This document shows, one piece after another, positions 21,570-32,967 of a DNA stretch of 64,000 nt. The DNA is from Linyphia triangularis (taxonomy: Eukaryota; Arthropoda; Arachnida; Araneae; Linyphiidae). The stretch's first letter is position 1; each line of letters begins with the position of its first letter. The notes beneath the pieces were generated by a model. The model searched no databases and had not been told where the DNA came from. It saw nothing but the letters and a program-made list of their open reading frames with translations. A program made the translations under genes and the position numbers. The DNA lies in the NCBI GenBank assembly GCA_963978545.1, contig OZ021727.1, positions 90,716,447-90,780,446 on the forward strand, in the 5' to 3' direction.

Positions 21570-22323
21570 TTTCTGTAGTATTGATAGTTTATATTTAATG
21601 ATTTGTAAATTGACGTTTGGCAACCATTTTTGTATTTTAGGTCTTAACTTCCAATTGCTTTTTATGATAGGGTATCATTTTGTTAAGACCTTTAATTTTA
21701 CATAGTCTACTTTTTTATATTTATATAGAAAAGTTGACCATATACATATTAATTGACAAATCCTGTGTGTTTATCTTCATATTAACATAGGGAAGTGAAA
21801 AAACTAAACTAAAGTTTAATAAAATACAGAGCATGTGTGTTTAAAAAAAAAATTATAATATGGAATATTTTGAGAGTAATTTAGATAAATTGTTTATGAA
21901 AAGAGTTGTTTTCAATGCCAGTTAAATTTATTGATTTAAAATAGTAGGTTTGTTAATTTCTGTGTGTATTATTAGCTCCTAAATCTTTCGACCGATTTGA
22001 ATCAAAACTTGAAGATATATTTCTCAAGATGCAATCAATCACTTTATTGGTGTCCAAAAAATAACAGGTTAATTAATTTAAAATAAAACATTAATAACAG
22101 TCAATTAATAAAATAAAGATTACAAGCTCACGAGAAACACTTTTCTTTAAGGGAGAGCTAAAATATTTTTAAAAGCAACTGAACATTTTCTCGAGACATT
22201 AATTCCGGAAATGGTGCAAATGAGAAAAACACGTTCGTGTTTTCGTTTGAAATAATAATTAATCAAATGCTAACCCCTTATTTTAAGGAGGTTTTATAGT
22301 ATGGCACTACTTGCGACCAATCA
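21570..22323. other. AT-rich DNA, no gene seen
   Basis: A short ATCTTTCGACCGATTTGAATCAAAACTTG stretch (about 21983-22012) resembles dispersed-repeat cores elsewhere, but no gene or boundary is visible. Confidence 0.45.
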
Positions 22324-22331
22324 CAATACAC

Positions 22332-23072
22332 TAGAGGTCGGAAACATCGATCAAAATAAATATCGATATTGTATCGTTGTATTGAAAAAAACATCGATAA
22401 AATATCGATATATCGCTACATTATTTATTTTTTTATTTGATTTTCAATTTTGCTAGAAACGAAGTTTTTCGGGGCAAATTTCTACTTTTCATGAATTCAT
22501 GCCAAAATTGTTTTAATAAATAAATTATAAGAATTGTTTCAATAAATAAATTATAAAAATTGTTTTAATAAATAAATTATAAAAATTGTTTTAGTAAATA
22601 AATGTTATTATCAATCAGAATAAATAAAATACATTTGGATATCAATACATAAATTCTCATTTATTTTCACAGAAGAAATTTTGAAAAGTAGTTTACCGCA
22701 TATTTTGCTGATATATATATATTTAATATTTAAAATTAGATGCAAATTCCAGGCACACGTTGGCAACAGAAACGGTGCTATATTAATGACTACTAATAAC
22801 TGGTCTTATCTTTCTATTACATTATGTTTTCTTTTTGGTAGGGTGCCATTTTAACTGTCTCTCAGCCAAGTCCAAACTTAAGTTTTGACGTTTTTGAAAA
22901 GGGAATAAAGAAAATCGAAAAACACATGGAACTACAAAACGATCATAAAAAAACTAAAAATGCTGAAAATATCGATATATCGGTGACTTGTATCGATATT
23001 TTTATCATTGATATATTTAAAAAAAAAAATATCGATACAAATATCGTCATATCGATATATCACCGACCTCTA
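22332..23072. mobile_element. hAT-type non-autonomous element, copy 1
   Basis: Terminal inverted repeats TAGAGGTCGG / CCGACCTCTA and an 8-bp target duplication (CAATACAC at 22324-22331, TAATACAC at 23073-23080, one mismatch) indicate the hAT superfamily. Both subterminal regions are packed with ATCGAT/ATATCGATAT motifs. The interior includes the 3' module of repeat F (22620-22800) and a four-fold TTTTAATAAATAAATTATAA short repeat (22510-22600). 741 bp, no transposase. Confidence 0.88.
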
Positions 23073-23080
23073 TAATACAC

Positions 23081-24135
23081 CTTTAAAAAAAATTTAAATT
23101 TTCACAATTCAATAGCAAATTAGCATGTACATTTTTTTCTATTGTACTTAATCACACAGTTTATCCATTGGCAGTTGACTGTATAACCTCCATAAATTTG
23201 TAAATAATTTTCATTTTATCTTATAGTTGTTAATCCCGATATACATAATATTAATTTACTTATAAAAGTTTCAAACGTGAGCAGCAGAAATATGACTTCA
23301 CATCGCGCCAGAAATACCATTTGATGCATGATAATTTTTTTACTGTATTTTATATCTTTCATTTACTTTATTTTCTTCCAAGACTTTAAGTTCTGAAGAG
23401 TTACATTGCATTTCAAAAACATCTGTGTATATTTATCTACTAAAAAGAAATGAAATATGCTTAGTAAAAACTGCAATATTCTAGAGAAAAGGCTGAAGCC
23501 AAAAGAAAACTATCATAAATTTCCTTTGAAACGAATTTACAATGCATTTGAAGACTTTCTAGACAAGCGAAAAGATAGGCACTGTGTGACAAGAAAGGAA
23601 GTTTCGAACAAAGAAATTCCGAACTATGCACATAAGTTGATAGACTGTATTTTAAAAGAAAGAAGAAAAGGAGAGAAGAAAAAATAAACACAACTTCATT
23701 CGAAAGCTGATAGACAATCTCTACAAAGAAAAGCTAGACGATTTGAAGCAGCGAATGAATCCAAGCTGAAACTCTGTCTTTTTAAGACGGAGCTTCATGC
23801 AAAAGTTAATAGACTATCTTCAATAATTTAATGAGAAAGTATTCCAAAAATACAAGCACGACATGACATGCTCAGGCTGATAAACATTGAGTTACAGATA
23901 CTAAATACCGATGTAAAATTTATTCAGAATCTTCGATATAGTGAACAACTGGATCGACTGAACAACGCTGGGAAAATGAAGCCGTTGCCAGATCGTTGGA
24001 TCGACACAAAATACGTACAAAGCTATAAAGGTGAACTGTGATTGGTTAATCGTCCACCCATCATCATCATCAACCACGGGGCGTTTTATTTCTTGCATTG
24101 ACTTTGGAGCAGTTTATCCAGTTGTTTATCTATAT
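23081..24135. other. Region with coding-like but broken sequence
   Basis: The first part (to about 23450) is AT-rich with nothing recognised; 23457-24060 is described separately. Confidence 0.4.
23457..23900 (+). pseudogene. Degenerate charged coding-like region of unknown origin
   Basis: A 76-codon frame (ATG at 23457) rich in Lys, Arg and Glu ends at 23685. Further downstream the sequence still has coding-like composition, with a frame RKARRFEAANESKL around 23730-23770 that hits a stop at about 23840. A motif resembling CATGCnnAAGTTGATAGAC recurs about every 90-110 bases (23629, 23701, 23799, 23869), hinting at an internally repetitive ancestor. I recognise no family. It may be a decayed transposon gene or simply chance AT-rich frames. 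Confidence 0.25.
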
Positions 24136-24404
24136 AAGCGTCATCCACTACACGGCCCGCGGACCGAATTTGCCCCGCGTTGGATTTTTATGCGACCACA
24201 GAAGACACACAGAAGGCACCACAGAAGACACACGCACACACAATTTTTTTTTTTTTAAATTACAAAAATCACGATATGGAAACTTGTTTCTATCCGAAAT
24301 AATATGTGTTGACTATGCACAACAGAGTTCTCCACTACGTGTTTGAAAAAACTATATGAAGAAGCTTTCAAAAAGGTGTTTCTCATTAGGGATAAATTTT
24401 TAAG
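24136..24404 (+). mobile_element. hAT-type element fragment (40-bp-repeat family)
   Basis: The left end AGCGTCATCCACTACACGGCCCGC matches the left terminus of the element at 41452 (CAGCGTTAGCCACTAAGCGGCCCGC). Homology continues through GGCACCA.AGAAGA and CACTACGTG.TTGAA.AAACTATA to about 24404. It lacks the long 40-bp array and the right end. The two ~80-codon frames here are incidental. Confidence 0.65.
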
Positions 24405-24620
24405 GAAACTTTACTTACACTAATAGTTACCAATTTTGTCTTCAAAAAATTACTAAAAATACTTATAGTTAAGGTAATGAGATACTATTTTAAACAGGAT
24501 AATTTAAATTGTAATAAACAGTAGTGAACTCAAAATCGATTTTTATTAATTTTAGGGTACAGAAATGGATACCTTTATGGTTGATTGTTTGAAAATTGGT
24601 AAGGTGATTCACTTATAGGT
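24405..24620. repeat. Partial copy of foldback family H
   Basis: AACTTTACTTACACTAATAG and the following ACCAATTTTGTCTT stretch match the reverse complement of 2550-2640. It abuts the hAT fragment. Confidence 0.5.
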
Positions 24621-25251
24621 AATACTTGCGACATAAAGATCGTGCTATGCAATGGGAGGAAAATAGCATATAATTAAAAGATATTGCTTAAGCCTAACTC
24701 ACCATGCCTTAAAGAAGAAAAAGAAAAAAAAACATATTCCGTTTACCATCCTGAAACCACCAGGTACAATTTACTGCAATATGCATTGGCCCCTTACAAA
24801 ATTGTATACAAAATTGTAGGTAGAATAAGTATAAGTACATTTTATGCAAAAAATATTTATAACATAATTTACTGGTAGATTTTGTCTGGATTATACAGTG
24901 CAATAGTTTTGTTGTTAATTTTAGAAAATGAAACTTGATTCATTCTTTTGTAAGTACAGTTACTTATTAGTACAATTCCAGATAAGTATCAAAATATGAT
25001 TTTGAGGAAAACTTGCTTAAGATTAATTTAATAAAGTTGTATTGATTTTCTCTGAAAATGAAATTAAGTGATCAATTTCTTCTTTTGCAATTTATTTAAG
25101 ATTATGCTGTAAAATATTTATGTTCTGCATTTTTATGCCAAATAATGATAGCTTTTTATAAGGTAAAATTATTGAGCTTTTATAATATTTTTTTTTTTTA
25201 AGTTTACTTATTAACCAATTTACGTTATAAAAACTTGTTACGATTTTTTTC

Positions 25252-25252
<1 letters not shown>
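24621..25252. other. AT-rich DNA, no gene seen
   Basis: Short frames on both strands (24684-24903) lack any recognisable motif. Nothing else seen. Confidence 0.5.
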
Positions 25253-26304
<1,052 letters not shown>

Positions 26305-26444
26305 GTTGCACAAATTGTCTGTATATATTGTAAATAGTGACGTATTATTTCAAATTCTATTGTAATTTATTTTTATCTTATTTTATTTAGTAATTAATAG
26401 CGATTATACAAGTTAGAAAAAGGTGGCAACACCTAAAGTAATCG

Positions 26445-26500
26445 AGAAGTTTCGAGATATTTCGTTTCCGATAAATTGGCTGGAAATTTCGAGAATGTCT
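26445..26500 (+). promoter_or_regulatory. Heat-shock-element-like arrays upstream of LTR TATA box
   Basis: Two arrays of alternating nGAAn/nTTCn pentamers. Array 1 (26445-26464) reads aGAAg tTTCg aGATa tTTCg, three of four units perfect. Array 2 (26482-26496) reads gGAAa tTTCg aGAAt, three perfect contiguous inverted units, the classical HSF trimer site. The TATA box is 15 bp downstream. Array 2 is unchanged in the 3' LTR (29694-29708) and in both solo LTRs (50304-50318 minus; 52069-52083 plus). HSF binding is inference from the motif. Confidence 0.65.
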
Positions 26501-26510
26501 CACGCGCTTG

Positions 26511-26520
26511 TATATAAAGG
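26511..26520 (+). promoter_or_regulatory. LTR TATA box
   Basis: TATATAAAGG in the 5' LTR, conserved in the 3' LTR and in the minus-strand solo LTR; the plus solo LTR has TATATAAAAG. Confidence 0.75.
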
Positions 26521-26772
26521 ACTGGAGAACGGGAAAGATGCAGATTGACTTCGGGACTTCGTTGAAAGCTGATCGCTTTGTTTACCTATTGGAGTGAGCT
26601 TGTATAATCGCTGAATTCGAAGTTATTTTTGTTGAAGCTTGTGTTGAAGCTTGAGAGTAATTAAACTGTTGCCTGTGAATAAATTTTGTGAGTTTTCTGA
26701 AGAGAGAATAAATATTTGTATTCCGTGAAAACTGTGCCATCATTGCCTCAGTGGAAAAATTCGTAACAGTGG

Positions 26773-26787
26773 TGGCAGCGGTGGGAT
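26773..26787 (+). promoter_or_regulatory. Primer binding site, tRNA-Leu
   Basis: TGGCAGCGGTGGGAT, four bases after the LTR, is the exact complement of the ATCCCACCGCTGCCA 3' end found in animal tRNA-Leu. It primes minus-strand DNA synthesis. Confidence 0.8.
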
Positions 26788-26800
26788 CTCGTAATTTTGA

Positions 26801-29455
26801 ATGCCGACAACTAGAGGAATGATGGAAGACCAAATGAAACAATTAATGGAAATGATTGCTGGAATAAAAGCCGGACAAGAATCCACGGCCGCTGAAATGA
26901 AAGCCGAAATAAAAGCCGGACAAGAATCCACGGCCGCTGAAATGAAAGCCGAAATAAAAGCCGGACAAGAATCAACCGCCGCTACAATCGCCGCTGGTCA
27001 AGCCCGTCAAGAAATGACAAATGCCGAACTCGCCGCCGCCATTGCCGCCAGTCAAGAAGCAACATCATCAGACATTAAAGCTTTACAAGAAGCGACATCA
27101 TCAGATTTTAAAGCTTTGCAAAACGCAACGTCATCTGACATGAAAGCTTTGGCCGATAAGTGCGAGTCCACATCCGCAGCCGTAATCAAGATCAGGGAAG
27201 AAATGAAAACGGAGCTAGCGTCAATGGTAGAATCTACTATTATGGAGACAACATCATCGGTCCTGCATTCCGTGAAAGAAGACGTTCTCATTGCTGTAAG
27301 GGATGAAATGGAAGAAAAGGTATCTACCATAGAAAGAGAATTCACGACTGCTAGAAATGAAATGAAAGAAGAAGTTTCCACCCTGAAAAAAGAGCAGGGA
27401 AGGTTTATTGACGCTATGGAAGAGAAACTTCGAAAACTGGAAATTCGCGGTACTGTGGCAGCTGCATCACCGAACTGGGAGGAGGTTTCCACTGCAGTTT
27501 TAGCACCACGTTCCAACATCAAAGTGGCCACTTTTGATGGAAAGTCTTCCTGGCGCGTTTATCAAACGCAGTTTGAAATTATTGCTTCTGCGAATGGTTG
27601 GGACGATACTTCGAAGGCATTCCATCTCGCAGCATCTCTTCGAGGTGAAGCTGCTGACATTTTACAGACACTACCTGAAGAGAAGCGGGGAGAATTCGTG
27701 GCACTGGCAAATGCGTTGGAGTTAAGGTTTGGGGAGCAGCATCTAAAGGATTACAACAGACTGCAATTGAAAGTGAGACAGCAGAAGGCCAATGAAACTC
27801 TTCAAGAATTGGCATCGGATATAGAAAGACTGTCGCTCCTCGCTTTCCCTGACTGTTCCCCGGATGTACGAGGCGATCTTTCTCTGCAGTATTTCATCGA
27901 CGCTATTCAAGATCCCGATGTGCAGCAGGCGGTAAGGTTATCCCAAAACAAAAACCTGAAGTCGGCCCTCGTGTACGCCATGAGAGTGGAAGCCGCGCAG
28001 CTAGCTTCTGGAAAAGACCGACGATATGTGCGTGGTGCATTAGCAGAGGATTCGTCTGACTTTGTCACCAGTAAGCTTCGAGAACTGGAAAGCAAAATTG
28101 ATAGAATGATGAGAAGCTATCCCGGAGCCAGGGATCGAAGGACCAGAGTCGTTTGCTGGCACTGCAAACGGGAAGGGCATCTACGACGAAACTGCCTCGA
28201 TTTGAAAAAGAGAAGGGATAACACTACCACGGATTCTCCACAACTGAATCTAAGAAGATGTCATCTCGCAGGGCAGAAGCTGCAATGTAGAACAGGTGAA
28301 GCCCCGACCAGTCGTTTCCACGTTTCATCCCGACAAGGAGGAAACCAGGGTTTATTCGTGAAGGGGGAGATCAACGGAACTCCATGTCGTCTAATCGTCG
28401 ATTCGGGAGCGAACGTAACGATCGTAAGGACGGACGTGGCTCGTCGCCTGAACAGCCGACTCCTCTACACATCGCCCTCTGTTTCTCTACAAACTGTGTC
28501 CGGTGGTAATATCTCTGTTCATGGGAAATTGCAAGTGGACATTGCCCTTGGATTTAACACCTACAAGCACACCGTTTATGTTGCCGAAATTGTAGATCCG
28601 TGCATTCTCGGACTAGACTTTTTGAAGAAAAATGGGATTACGCTGAATTTTGAGAAAAGCCAGCTGCAAACATGGAGAGGCGAAGTTCCTTTGCACGATC
28701 TAGACATGAAAGAGCTGTGCGTATATCGGATTGTAGCTCATGAAGACAATGTCATAGAGAATGCTGAAGAGTCCACATCTATGGAAAGTACCTCTCCAGC
28801 CTCGGAGAGAGAACCGAAGAAAGCGACGTTGATGAAACCCTCCCAGGAAGTGGTTCATGTGGAAATGGACAAAGTTAGTGACGAGGGAATCGACATCCGT
28901 ACTCCTGTTACAAGCATCGAACGGAGGTCCCGGGATCTATCAGCTGCACCCGCGGATGATTCGGACGCAGTCTCAAAATCATATAACCAGCAAGATGGGG
29001 ATCAGAAACTTTCACCGCTTCTGTTGGCATACGGGAGTGCAACTCACGAGACCACCGGATTTTCTCCATCTCTAACGATGTGTGGAAGAGACCTTAGGCT
29101 CCCCAGCAACCTCCTCTTTGGACAACCACAGGACACTCCTTCCTCGCCTGTCCAGTATCTAGATGATCTGCAGGCACGTTTGGAAGCCGTACATCGGTTC
29201 GCCAGAGAGAGAAACAACATCAGGACGGAGCGCATGAAGATCCGGTACTATGCCAAGGCCATGGACCGTTCATTCCAGGAAGGTGACAAACGTCGGAAAG
29301 GACTCTCCCCTAAGCTCCAGACGAACTGGGAAGGGCCGTATGTGGTCCTTAAGAAGATCAACGACGTCGTGGTAAGGATTCAACGGACACCCTCCTGTAA
29401 ACCTAGAGTTGTACATAACAATAGACTAGCCCCATATTATAGTAGAAGTGATTGA
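26801..29455 (+). CDS. Gag-protease-Δpol-integrase C-terminus polyprotein (884 aa)
   Basis: Starts at the first ATG after the primer binding site. Residues about 22-130 are a charged, probably coiled-coil region with three 15-residue repeats (45-bp units at 26864, 26909, 26954), then three 12-residue SSD(I/F/M)KALQ-type repeats. Residues about 235-400 are a retrotransposon Gag (capsid-like) domain. A CCHC zinc knuckle, CWHCKREGHLRRNC, spans residues 452-465. A retropepsin follows: active-site DSGA at 534-537 and the ILGLDF motif at 602-607. From about residue 730 the sequence switches to the end of integrase: DQKLSP at 734, LLAYGSATHETTGFSP from about 741, a GRDLRLP stretch, and a GPY/F-type module (NWEGPYVV) near the end. 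No YxDD reverse transcriptase, RNase H, HHCC or DDE residues are present, so roughly 2.5 kb is missing relative to Ty3 elements (inference). The frame is undamaged. It cannot copy or integrate itself, but Gag and protease could form particles. Confidence 0.9.
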   Translation: MPTTRGMMEDQMKQLMEMIAGIKAGQESTAAEMKAEIKAGQESTAAEMKAEIKAGQESTAATIAAGQARQEMTNAELAAAIAASQEATSSDIKALQEATSSDFKALQNATSSDMKALADKCESTSAAVIKIREEMKTELASMVESTIMETTSSVLHSVKEDVLIAVRDEMEEKVSTIEREFTTARNEMKEEVSTLKKEQGRFIDAMEEKLRKLEIRGTVAAASPNWEEVSTAVLAPRSNIKVATFDGKSSWRVYQTQFEIIASANGWDDTSKAFHLAASLRGEAADILQTLPEEKRGEFVALANALELRFGEQHLKDYNRLQLKVRQQKANETLQELASDIERLSLLAFPDCSPDVRGDLSLQYFIDAIQDPDVQQAVRLSQNKNLKSALVYAMRVEAAQLASGKDRRYVRGALAEDSSDFVTSKLRELESKIDRMMRSYPGARDRRTRVVCWHCKREGHLRRNCLDLKKRRDNTTTDSPQLNLRRCHLAGQKLQCRTGEAPTSRFHVSSRQGGNQGLFVKGEINGTPCRLIVDSGANVTIVRTDVARRLNSRLLYTSPSVSLQTVSGGNISVHGKLQVDIALGFNTYKHTVYVAEIVDPCILGLDFLKKNGITLNFEKSQLQTWRGEVPLHDLDMKELCVYRIVAHEDNVIENAEESTSMESTSPASEREPKKATLMKPSQEVVHVEMDKVSDEGIDIRTPVTSIERRSRDLSAAPADDSDAVSKSYNQQDGDQKLSPLLLAYGSATHETTGFSPSLTMCGRDLRLPSNLLFGQPQDTPSSPVQYLDDLQARLEAVHRFARERNNIRTERMKIRYYAKAMDRSFQEGDKRRKGLSPKLQTNWEGPYVVLKKINDVVVRIQRTPSCKPRVVHNNRLAPYYSRSD

Positions 29456-29501
29456 ATTGTCTTTCCTCTTAAGGACTTCACTGCCCGGGACGTGCAGTCT
29501 T

Positions 29502-29515
29502 TAAGAAGGGGGAAA
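29502..29515 (+). promoter_or_regulatory. Polypurine tract
   Basis: AAGAAGGGGGAAA immediately before the 3' LTR, the primer site for plus-strand synthesis. Confidence 0.85.
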
Positions 29516-29980
29516 TGTTGCACAAATTGTCTGTATATATTGTAAATAGTGACGTATTATTTCAAATTCTATTGTAATTTATTTTTATCTTATTTTATTT
29601 AGTAATTAATAGCGATTATACAAGTTAGAAAAAGGTGGCAACACCTAAAGTAATCGAGAAGTTTCGAGATATTTCGTTTCCGATAAATTGGCTGGAAATT
29701 TCGAGAATGTCTCACGCGCTTGTATATAAAGGACTGGAGAACGGGAAAGATGCAGATTGACTTCGGGACTTCGTTGAAAGCTGATCGCTTTGTTTACCTA
29801 TTGGAGTGAGCTTGTATAATCGCTGAATTCGAAGTTATTTTTGTTGAAGCTTGTGTTGAAGCTTGAGAGTAATTAAACTGTTGCCTGTGAATAAATTTTG
29901 TGAGTTTTCTGAAGAGAGAATAAATATTTGTATTCCGTGAAAACTGTGCCATCATTGCCTCAGTGGAAAAATTCGTAACA
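29516..29980 (+). repeat. 3' LTR
   Basis: 465 bp; by direct reading I find no difference from the 5' LTR. Contains the polyadenylation signal and a copy of the heat-shock-like arrays. Confidence 0.95.
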
Positions 29981-29999
29981 ATATATATATATCTATCTA

Positions 30000-30081
<82 letters not shown>

Positions 30082-30091
30082 TATATATATA

Positions 30092-30175
<84 letters not shown>

Positions 30176-30180
30176 TATAT

Positions 30181-30231
<51 letters not shown>
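29981..30231. repeat. (TA)n microsatellite, right part
   Basis: Continuation of the microsatellite at 25252-26303, with TATC/TAGA variants. The 101-codon IY-repeat frame here is an artefact of the dinucleotide. Confidence 0.95.
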
Positions 30232-30232
<1 letters not shown>

Positions 30233-32183
30233 CTACAGCTTTATTTCAAAGCCTATTGTGATATATAATTCAATCAGTTAACTAATATTTTATGCAAATC
30301 CATATTCTATCTATTCTATATATCTTTTTCTTAAGCTAATAAACCCAAATGTTTAAATATTCAAATATGCAACTTTTATGCAATTTGATAAATATAGGAT
30401 TCAATAGAGATGGTTAATGTTTAACAATGTATCTAAATTTAGAGAATAAAAATGTGCAATCTTATTGAAAAGGTGGAAAAATTGTTTTCTTTATTTAATT
30501 AAGAATTTGTTAAAATATTTCATGTTATGTATATTGAATGGAAAATGAAGGATGAAAATTACCTACTCATTGTAATAATACTTTTAATTTTAAATATAAT
30601 TTTATTTCAATGCATTTCATACCTCATATTATATTTGGTATTTTCAATTTGTCTCTCTTTATTTGCTTTTTCATTCATATTAATGCAAAACTAGAATCTT
30701 CTTTTCAAACACATTGTTGTTTACAAATTACAAATTTAAATATGGCACAATTCCTATAGAGATACCATTACCTTAAGTTGAAAACCTAAAATATTAAAAA
30801 TTATAAATGCCAATATTCTATTGTTGCCAATTAATTATACATTTTTTAAAACTGTGCATATTGCAGCTCCTGAAAATATTCGTACACTTTAAACATTGTA
30901 AAAATGAACTCTAATATAATATCCCATATTTTCAAAATTATTCTCAATACAAACTAGCATAAATTTTAAGGGTTGACTAATTTTATTTTTTTAGGGGACT
31001 TGATCTCCTTGTTTTCACAAAAAATAATAAAAAATAAAAAAAAATTCATTTTGTGAGTGTTTATAATCTTTGAAACCTTCTCCCTGTATTGCGCTGATCG
31101 GATAACTTGTAATTGCAAAAAAACTATATTTTTATGGTGAATTTAGCATTGCTGTAATAGCTCCTTTGTTGTTTGGAACGAATTTTTCTCAGTAAGTGAT
31201 TTTTGAAATTCTCACATTGCTCAAAATGCTAAAACTTTAGGAAATATGAATAAAATGACTTGATTTTTTTTCTGTCATTCTTAATATCTATTTGGCATAA
31301 ATAGACATGGTTTTTGAATAAAATAAACACTTTTTTTTTTTTTTTTTTTTTTAATTTAAATGTTGAAAAATACCCTTTTTTTACGTTTTTTTAACTATAG
31401 GTACAGTAATTATCGTTTTTTCGAAAACTAATCTACTTATTTTTTTTAATCCGATGCCTAAAAAGTTACAGTATATTACAAGGAACATTACTTTTTAAAA
31501 ACAGGAAAAAATATTGAAAAATGAAAAAGAAGATAAAATTTGAAATTTGATGATTTTTTTTTTTTTTAAATTTAAAAATTTTGAACCCTATGTGAACTTT
31601 TTTTTTAACGGTACACTACAGGTCTAATGACCGGGAAAGACAGTGGGAACTAGCCAAAGCACTTCCATAACACTAAAGAGTATAATTATTGGTGGCTGCT
31701 GCATGTTAAAAAATTCGTCGTGTCAAATGTAAATTCATTAGTGTGAAGTGGATGGGAAGAGAATAGTGGAAGCACATATGGTAGGGTCTCGTCACCTTAC
31801 TGAGTGAAGAGTTTCGAGAAGCAATTGTATATGTTGTCGGTGTAACATATGGCCCTTGAATATACTAGAAGACAACATAACCTGATCTCACTGAATACCC
31901 TGCAACGATGTGTGAACCGGTTCTACTAAGCCCTGATTGGCTGATCGGAGCGATGTGTGGTCGATTCGTTAAAACTCTAGTGTTATCCGTGATTAGAAAA
32001 GTAAAATATGAACTGAAATTTAAACTTAAAAACACATATTTCAATTTTTCTTTAACTTATATTTAAATTTAATTCAAAACTATGTGCTCAAGTTAACAAT
32101 ATTACCATATAAATTGTGATTTGCTTGTAACTATATCTTTTTGGTGGAAGGTTCCATCCTACAGCGTATTCAGTGAGCTAAGG
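30232..32183. other. AT-rich DNA, no gene seen
   Basis: Very AT-rich to about 31600, with T runs at 31331-31352 and 31555-31567. From 31610 to 31980 composition is more balanced, but no frame or splice pattern convinced me. Confidence 0.5.
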
Positions 32184-32191
32184 GTATGTTA

Positions 32192-32959
32192 TAGAGGTCG
32201 GCGATATATCGATACCACGATATAATTATCGATATTTTTTTTTAAATATCGATAATTAAAATATCGATACAAGTCTCCGATATATCGATATTTTTAAACA
32301 TTTTTAGTTGTTTGATTATCGTTTTGTAATTCCATGAGTATTTTCGATATTATTTATCCCCTTTTCAAAAACTTCAAAACTAAAGTTTGGACTTGGCTGA
32401 GAGACAGTTAAAATGGCACCCTAACCAAAAAGAAAACATAATGTATTGGAAATATAAGATCTCATTTATTAATTGTCATTAACATAGCACCGTATCTGTT
32501 GCCAACGTGTGCCTGGAATTTGCATCTAATTTTAAATATTAAAAGCATCTCCTATCAACAAAATATAGGATAAACTACTTTTCAAAATGTCTTCTTTAAA
32601 AATAAATGTGAATTTATGCATTGACATCCAAATGTATTTTATTTATTCTGATTGATAATAAAATGTATTTACTAAACAATTTTTATAATTTATTTATTGA
32701 AACAAAATTTATAAATTATTTAATAAAACGATTTTTATAATTTACTTATTAAAACAAATTTTATAATTTATTTTTTAAAACAATTTTGGCATGAATTCGT
32801 GAAAAGTAGAAATTTGCCTCGAAAAACTTCGTTCTGGCAAAATTGAAAATCAAATAATAAAAAAAAAATCATATATCGATATATCGATATTTTATCGATA
32901 TTTTTTCTATACAACGATATAGTGCCGATATTTATTTTGATCGATATTTCCTACCTCTA
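32192..32959. mobile_element. hAT-type non-autonomous element, copy 2
   Basis: Same family as 22332-23072, in the opposite orientation: termini TAGAGGTCGG / CCTACCTCTA, with subterminal ATCGATAT clusters. Perfect 8-bp target duplication GTATGTTA at 32184-32191 and 32960-32967. Carries the repeat F 3' module in reverse (about 32480-32650). Confidence 0.92.
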
Positions 32960-32967
32960 GTATGTTA

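Larger units (their letters stand above)
26304..26768 (+). repeat. 5' LTR
   Basis: Begins TGTTGCACAAATTG and ends TTCGTAACA. It contains heat-shock-element-like arrays, a TATA box (TATATAAAGG, 26511-26520) and a likely polyadenylation signal (AATAAA, 26707-26712). These define U3-R-U5 order, with transcription expected to start about 30 bases after the TATA box. Confidence 0.95.
26304..29980 (+). mobile_element. Ty3-like LTR retrotransposon, pol-deleted, 3,677 bp
   Basis: Complete element with 465-bp LTRs that I cannot distinguish base by base, a tRNA-Leu primer binding site, one long ORF and a polypurine tract. The flanks are TA microsatellite (ATAA before, ATAT after), so the 4-5-bp target duplication cannot be resolved cleanly. 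The ORF joins Gag and protease directly to the end of integrase. Reverse transcriptase, RNase H and the integrase catalytic core are missing, yet the frame is intact. Identical LTRs imply a recent insertion, so it was presumably mobilised by enzymes from a full-length relative. Solo LTRs of the family lie at 50032-50496 and 51890-52355. Confidence 0.95.

Noticed and set aside
27052..27531. 159-codon minus-strand ORF opposite Gag
   Set aside because: Shadow of the repetitive, Glu/Lys-rich Gag N-terminus on the opposite strand.
29963..30268. IY-repeat ORFs here and at 49678-49900
   Set aside because: TA dinucleotide repeats translate as Ile-Tyr in every frame; no biological meaning.
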